A stretch of 64,000 nucleotides of DNA from Marinomonas profundi (GTDB taxonomy: Bacteria > Pseudomonadota > Gammaproteobacteria > Pseudomonadales > Marinomonadaceae). This document shows, one piece after another, positions 62,001-64,000 of the stretch. The notes beneath the pieces are model-generated. The model had not been told where the DNA came from and searched no databases. It saw only the letters and a list, made by a program, of their open reading frames with translations. The translations under genes were made by a program, and so were the position numbers. The stretch spans positions 992,001 to 1,056,000 of the forward strand of contig NZ_CP073013.1 in assembly GCF_020694005.1 (NCBI RefSeq). The letters run 5' to 3'. How positions within the stretch are numbered: position 1 is the first letter of the stretch; the number at the start of each line of letters is the position of its first letter.

Positions 62001-62009
62001 GCTAGACAT
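53064..62009 (-). CDS. Giant T1SS-linked surface adhesin (Bap/LapA-like)
   Basis: A ~2980-residue repeat protein. The N-terminal ~110 residues resemble the BapA prefix domain. A Gly-rich hydrophobic stretch (GWGWYAGAIGLGALGVAGG, about 179-197), a GGGSDDGGSSS linker and a pre-stalk domain follow. Eight tandem Ig-like modules (WQYSLDGGSTW, IQVKQTDLAGN) come next, then a propeller-like region with FVVTW and FNADG repeats, four more Ig-like modules, a second propeller-like region, and a C-terminal domain likely to carry the secretion signal. No canonical RTX GGxGxD array is seen. ATG 62009 is chosen for AGGGTGG 5 bases upstream. Export by the downstream T1SS and a role in attachment are inferred. 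Confidence 0.88.
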   Translation of the reverse strand: MSSSIFVIEKSSTNQFRQWELGQEGGLIAESNTVYSLLDAETGRYPEGVTLHQVGSDLQVIMNGDVLLVIAEYFDDIKQTSFDETGGILADVLLATDDGNPPLDETVWSAESSTTITVSEDDAVDVEQPKTQQAQGTIDSSVPAELRPQEVTDASAEPLEQDVGDGNAANTVAGVEGIGWGWYAGAIGLGALGVAGGSSSGGGSDDGGSSSGGGSDDGGSTSTSSTTISAAAGIFFSEVKIDLYDVSGNLINSANHDYSTGDYVYTGSYSGPMLVEISDLNGAETDYTDETTGEAKSLGTTLRAMTTTDGSDQAISVTPLTELATQLAGVTTENRAVSTEKVELNSKVAALFGLVDILAKPAVVTEDTSGADKYGEALAILSGADSVEGTSAAETITTIANSLKEANTDTSAELKLTSEVTDILTKGLEAFNDGPIGRDKAIESTFTFSGVPVLVDGGGNVLKVINADAVDATIEVKIKDVSADQVVTLTVGENTINYRVLAGDVVSGYAYVPITSSWFQGDGDGNYDDVVVTVNKVESSTTIKVDTTAPDAPTFALHQDTGESDTDGVTVTSDTTVDVTLAEGITHWQYSLDGGSTWITRTSGSSFELKGSTTYNVGDIQVKQIDKAGNESGVTSNASIIETLETLAPDLSFEDTGSSDSDGITNSTTVSVTFDNGVDLASWQYSLDAGSTWSDGTGTTFELAANKTYQADSIQVKQTDTEGNEEIATLSSKVVTDDTASTPVIFLATDSGQSTSDGMTNDATYRVKLANDVDSWEYSTDGGANWVTGSDTSFELNENQTYAIGDIQVRQTDVAGNVSAIKSNTTAITTDLIAPDAPSASLSNDTGASDEDGITNDTTVDVTLADDAVSWQYSLDNGSTWLDGEGASFVLAANTSYAAGDIQVKQTDLAGNESLAYENSSTITTDTLPLDAPSFSLNSDSGTSGTDKITNDPIVNVVLSDEEFGWQYSTDAGATWQTGTGTSFELAANTSYGVGDIQVQQFDVAGNASVSSNYAAIEIDTIAQTPTLSLNVDSGIDDSDGITNEVEVNFDLNGEISIQSWEYSLDNGANWAVGSGTSFELNENQTYAIGSIQARQTDTAGNVSAVGSNSMIIVTDTTPLAAPSFALHEDTGDSDSDFVTSDTTIDVTLSEDAASWEYSLDSGDTWTEGSGTSFEMGALQTYVIGQIQVRQTDLAGNVSIAASNEVPFVSDSLPAPTVQLAEDAGLSDSDNITNNLTMDVTLDVNAASWVYSLDSGNTWSDSQDISITSFVLEGDTTYAAGSIQVQQFDASNNESAVFSNSDSIITDVTGQLVEDIYVTNESALEVPMDGDGSGYYEVEMHRVGADTSDGKVAMAWVYNSDMGKSLLSVQMLDVVSGEEVNLPYVFELDDDLSGYNIQEVFSVGGNGEFVVTWYGYGYSDNKNEDTRGNLNVQLFDKNGRPVGDVQASSATREWMWDSEVMPLESSNQYALVWAEDVSGGVGVESYLQLFDATTGDAGQLLTFEGSLMSYAGPIGDSGNFLVVWNEIVDIDAASTIVKAQTYSANGAPIGSEIVLNPAAGEYADAVDLVGSDGAFAAFMVNESAASLSLQLVNADGSLSPRVPLGDYSDYIYSEANITMLNADNDFAVTWLGEDGEGVPFIYTQSFTTDGTAQNTAQALPFTFGAATEYDLSIEVVSGGTDEGYFITADYSLETSEGSDSIASGVYFVDGNSVTEIALNDENDDWAYFDLHVLNAAGEVLVFKEGMDVDTWEADSWVQIFNADGTAKTEQMSVSDTANGFNVDVLNDSGDFLVSWIENISYQDDEFQWVNETVNKVQAFSADGVLINPIEIEPGDELPISVAEEGMAYLVRSDADVTTLQDILALEETTWSQVAVGADTEHWLSTEGLAEGDYLVYVSDIAGNITTHANVVSLAFSEAQLAEPEVNLNEDTGTYNDDDVTNDTQVNVTLADVAARWEYSLDHGVTWTDGVGTSFDLADNTTYGYYDIQIRQYDEAGNVSEIATNDDGYVVIDSEVSEPQINIIGNTVFVTLDDDQNEWYYSLVGGGEGENNWTQGVGESFSLEPNTTYSAGSIVVYVEDIAGNEAELTYNQEVVTPEAYAAPSFELFEDTGFSDSDGVTNEGSLNVTLSGDAVAYEYSLDGGETWQYGSGAYVEISDTFAYSDFVAYEYDAEGNKSDMYRLYDEDEVIDDPEIGFVLAEDTVRWEYSINGEGGPFTQVAWADAAGRFIDLDYGAEYAIGDIQVREINAAGELSLVASNEQVIITDEESPYNLVVAPNYSKVDIESSGGNIHDSYNTVVLGNTGQSAVVWVESTYTDFGTDYSIITQRLDAAGNSIGDAQVILSGIANNAPNIETVLSLGNSGAFIVFSQGQDGSFNTGYYQIVDESGVVGDMQSLAGNYYDASISAVGDDGNFVVTTLEYVDGVTVSSAQLMGLNGDLIALLDGIETFDTLSVKSIGENGNFVIYYDNSVSLYSSVGNLIESASVTSIIEDVIELDGGSYLALTKGAAFTDTSGYDYIAVYAFNADGSSQGSAIEVAQSALQSNFSNVNIGLLGNGGYVVTWSENNQDYTESVTYLQAFNNDGSINGSVVTSLLTSDLGAVFSSDLALTGLGVDGGYLLSGQYYISNSETDYYSNTLYFVDHISSDGSVSRVHESEDQYVLSTVGGDGAFVIAWNQTDLIGYGVSVQLYNADGTPNGASTLLEVNEHSFDRSPSIIDLGKGEFAVSWLGDTYHQDNTLTDIYVQKFNADGSIVDNTIVDTNGEVSVASEEDGMAYLVNSSLFTGTELESFFSDYDQWEDVFYDELKAGNNSTQWNSVAVTGGEEAFISAEGLEAGDYYVLMADTAGNVYVSDVGITVNQAVTFDLTTDESTDLGSQVFDVNETYNIYIDIGDGTSLTLNTGEQWSGAENLGDDDTIILVSDAAVTGFSTDTDISWAFDSGEATLSIEGEFTIAAEIVDLWSESLASSPEIMVQVGAETSDV

Positions 62010-62085
62010 AATAGCCACCCTGTAAATTAAGCACAAAAAGTAAATCAAGCATAAAAACTAAGTAAGAAAATAGCACCAACTATAT

Positions 62086-62114
62086 AATATAGGAACTAAA
62101 TGGGATTGCGTCAT
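62086..62114 (-). promoter_or_regulatory. Candidate adhesin promoter
   Basis: The minus strand has ATGACG (62109-62114), a 17-bp spacer and TATATT (62086-62091), giving a ~70-nt leader. The poor -35 overlaps the edge of an 18-bp palindrome, as at activator-dependent promoters. Confidence 0.5.
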
Positions 62115-62130
62115 ACCTCATATGAGGTAT
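62113..62130. promoter_or_regulatory. 18-bp perfect palindrome, likely LuxR-type operator
   Basis: ATACCTCATATGAGGTAT is a perfect dyad midway between the divergent adhesin and LuxR-type regulator genes, touching the adhesin -35. LuxR/FixJ-type HTH dimers bind such sites. The neighbouring regulator is the natural candidate. Confidence 0.65.
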
Positions 62131-62172
62131 ATTTAATGTCAAAGGAGGATTAATTCAAAACAAGAAAACAGA

Positions 62173-62223
62173 ATTACATTAGCTCGAAAATTACATTAGC
62201 TCGAAAATTACATTAGCTCGAAA
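62173..62223. repeat. Three 17-bp direct repeats upstream of the LuxR-type gene
   Basis: ATTACATTAGCTCGAAA occurs three times head to tail without change, ending 13 bp before the regulator ATG. It could be a binding array or a recent slippage expansion in the leader. Confidence 0.9.
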
Positions 62224-62236
62224 AGGCGGATAACTA

Positions 62237-63358
62237 ATGCGCTCTGCCCCACTAATTGACCTAATAGACAAAATATACGAACGTGGTTTTAATCATCAAG
62301 ATTGGAATAGCGTTTTAAAATTACTTTGTCAGGCTATCGACGCAAAAAGTGCGGGGCTGTTTTTCATTAACTTTCAACAACAAAGCTTTCGAGTGCTGGG
62401 CCAGCACGGCTTACCAGACAGTTTTACTCCGTCTTATCAACTCGAATTAGGGATGCAAGACGCCACCGCCGTCATCATGGAAAAAATTCCGGCAGGCATA
62501 GCTCATGGGGCGATTGACCACGAAACCTCAAAAAAAGAACACCCCGACTTCTATCAAAACCTACTGCTTCCAAATAAAATCGGCTATATAAGCGCGCTGA
62601 ATATACGCAATGACAAACGTTATTTTGTGGGCATTGGTGTACACAGGAGTATGAAGCAAAGCCAATTTAATAAAGAAGAGCTTCGTGTATTAGAAAGGCT
62701 TTATCCCCATTTAAAACGGGTGTTTGAATTCTCAGATAGGCTAGAGAGAGTAAAAGAAAAAGAAAGCATGCTCATTTCCGCTTTATCAAGAATCCCCCTT
62801 GGCATCATTAGTGTAGACGCTACTCTAAACGTCTATTTTTCCAACGCGCTAGCGGAGACATTACTGAATGGAAAATCGGGAATCCACATTGAAAATGACG
62901 TTTTAATAGCACATAAAAGCACGGATCAACGATTGATTCAGGCGAGTATCAACAAAATATTAGCAGGGCAAGCGGTTTTAGGTTCCCTACAAATCCGTCA
63001 AAACGAGCTAAAAAAACCACTGACCATCATGTTCAAAAGCATTCATCCAGAAACTGACGTGGTGTCCCCCATTGATAACAATAGAGGCAAAGTCGTTTTA
63101 TATCTGTCGCACCCTGAGCTTTGCTCTTTTACAACAATAGACACCCTACAAGAAACCTATCATCTTACGACAGCAGAGGCACAGCTCGCGCTTTCTTTGG
63201 CTAACGGACTGACTCTGCACGAGGTCGCAGACCATAAAAACACCAGTATTCAGACGGTTCGTAGCCAACTAAAAAGCATTTTCTTAAAAATGAAAATCAA
63301 CTCCCAAGCCGAGCTCATCCGCTGCATTCTATCCAGCGCCTACAATCTCACGTCCTGA
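62237..63358 (+). CDS. LuxR-type HTH regulator with PAS-like sensor region
   Basis: This 373-residue transcription factor has an N-terminal globular region (about residues 1-165), a PAS-like segment (about 175-290, LGIISVDATLNVYFSNALAE) and a C-terminal LuxR/FixJ helix-turn-helix (about 305-365: LTTAEAQLALSLANGLTL, then TSIQTVRSQLKSIFLKM). No phosphoacceptor receiver domain or acyl-HSL domain is recognised, so the signal is unknown. AAGGCGGA precedes the ATG. It is divergent from the adhesin gene and shares the intergenic palindrome, so it probably controls the adhesin operon and itself. Confidence 0.87.
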   Translation: MRSAPLIDLIDKIYERGFNHQDWNSVLKLLCQAIDAKSAGLFFINFQQQSFRVLGQHGLPDSFTPSYQLELGMQDATAVIMEKIPAGIAHGAIDHETSKKEHPDFYQNLLLPNKIGYISALNIRNDKRYFVGIGVHRSMKQSQFNKEELRVLERLYPHLKRVFEFSDRLERVKEKESMLISALSRIPLGIISVDATLNVYFSNALAETLLNGKSGIHIENDVLIAHKSTDQRLIQASINKILAGQAVLGSLQIRQNELKKPLTIMFKSIHPETDVVSPIDNNRGKVVLYLSHPELCSFTTIDTLQETYHLTTAEAQLALSLANGLTLHEVADHKNTSIQTVRSQLKSIFLKMKINSQAELIRCILSSAYNLTS

Positions 63359-63385
63359 TCTAATCTGATCTGATTAGATTAGATC
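63357..63385. terminator. Hairpin between the LuxR-type gene and lgt
   Basis: GATCTAATCT (63357-63366) pairs perfectly with AGATTAGATC (63376-63385). There is no strong T-run after it on the plus strand. It separates two convergent genes and may be a weak terminator. Confidence 0.4.
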
Positions 63386-63391
63386 ATAAGG

Positions 63392-64000
63392 TTAGGCTTT
63401 CTTTTTAGCACCTGTCTTTTTAGCACCTGTCTTTTTAGCACCTTGTTTTTCTGAATGCTTCTTTTCTGAGCCGCTATTTTCGGGGCTTCTTGGTGGGTAT
63501 GTCTGCGACTTAAAACCAGCGATTATCAATCCTAGGCCAACAATCACCATAGGCAAAGACAACAGCTGACCTTGTGTTACCCAACCAAAAGCAAGGTAAC
63601 CAATTTGTGCATCGGGTTCGCGGACAAATTCGACTAAAATACGGAATATTCCGTAGAAAAGTAAAAACATGCCAGAGACGCAGTAACGAGGTTTGGCTTT
63701 TTGTGAGAAGAACCACAAAATACAAAACAGTACGACGCCTTCTAAAGCAAATTGGTAAAGCTGCGAAGGATGTCGCGCCAGTTGCAGCAGATCATTGGGG
63801 AAAACCATCGCCCAAGACACATCTGTTGGCTTGCCCCACAGTTCGCCACCAATAAAGTTGCCTAAACGCCCAGCCCCTAAACCAATAGGAACAAGAGGTG
63901 CTAAAAAGTCAGTCACATCCACAAGATGCTTTTTATAACGACGCGCGAAGAAAAACATCGCCGCAATAACGCCTAAAAGCCCACCGTGGAAAGACATACC
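63392..64000 (-). CDS. lgt: Prolipoprotein diacylglyceryl transferase (5' end outside window)
   Basis: Lgt adds diacylglycerol to the lipobox Cys of prolipoproteins in the inner membrane. The visible ~200 residues begin in the conserved [10 protein letters not shown], so roughly the first 95-100 residues lie to the right. The Lgt signature [15 protein letters not shown] is present, and several membrane helices follow. The C-terminus carries a Lys-rich tail with GAKKT repeats (15-bp DNA repeat at 63401-63445) that is longer than usual. It supplies the modification needed by lipoproteins such as the one at 6363-6869. Confidence 0.95.
   Translation of the reverse strand, partial: GMSFHGGLLGVIAAMFFFARRYKKHLVDVTDFLAPLVPIGLGAGRLGNFIGGELWGKPTDVSWAMVFPNDLLQLARHPSQLYQFALEGVVLFCILWFFSQKAKPRYCVSGMFLLFYGIFRILVEFVREPDAQIGYLAFGWVTQGQLLSLPMVIVGLGLIIAGFKSQTYPPRSPENSGSEKKHSEKQGAKKTGAKKTGAKKKA

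Overview
The window looks like chromosomal DNA of a marine gammaproteobacterium close to Marinomonas (Oceanospirillales). This is an inference from gene order and protein style: alaS-lysC-csrA-tRNA-Ser-tRNA-Arg beside recA, pncC-mutS-fdxA followed by an RsmZ-like RNA as in Pseudomonas, an Na+-pumping oxaloacetate decarboxylase, a 283-residue Vibrio-type ThyA, and moderate G+C. No database search was possible.

Layout. (1) 1-2594 is the right end of a Tn7-like transposon inserted exactly 25 bp after the glmS stop codon (attTn7). It holds tnsA and a tnsB that is cut by an IS3-family element running off the left edge. (2) 2620-6869: glmS, glmU and a small tandem-repeat lipoprotein, all on the minus strand. 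(3) 7082-11141: an arsenic operon, arsR-acr3-GAPDH-arsJ-ynfA. It joins arsenite export to arsenate detoxification through 1-arseno-3-phosphoglycerate. yjdM follows on the other strand. (4) 11.7-13.0 kb: gene-free DNA holding three collinear 158-bp copies of a structured repeat with GGA-loop hairpins, then a run of inverted repeats. (5) 13.0-18.9 kb: a complete minus-strand rRNA operon (16S-Ile-Ala-23S-5S) with its promoter, boxA sites and terminator. (6) 18.96-22.24 kb: oadGAB. dusC, three near-identical tRNA-Arg units, tRNA-Ser, csrA, lysC, alaS, dadX and dadA follow. (7) 31.1-38.4 kb: recX, a coiled-coil membrane protein, recA with a LexA box, pncC, mutS and fdxA. (8) 38.48-38.73 kb: a strong CsrB/RsmZ-type sRNA on the minus strand. 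(9) 38.9-45.9 kb: an EAL-HDOD protein, ilvD, rlmJ, a PAS-PAS-degenerate GGDEF protein, folA and thyA. (10) 46.0-63.4 kb: a type I secretion adhesin locus. It contains HlyD, ABC and TolC components, a TPR-sulfotransferase, a ~2980-residue adhesin, and a divergent LuxR-type regulator with an 18-bp palindrome between the two promoters. (11) lgt enters from the right edge.

How it fits together. Much of the window concerns surface attachment and its control. CsrA, an RsmZ-like CsrA-sequestering RNA, possibly three more GGA-hairpin RNAs, and two degenerate c-di-GMP-type proteins are encoded within 50 kb of the adhesin and its dedicated secretion system. The most unusual points are the triple GGA-hairpin array, the sulfotransferase placed inside the adhesin/T1SS gene set, the palindrome at the adhesin -35 element, and a hairpin that would mask the tnsA ribosome binding site where glmS transcription runs into the transposon.
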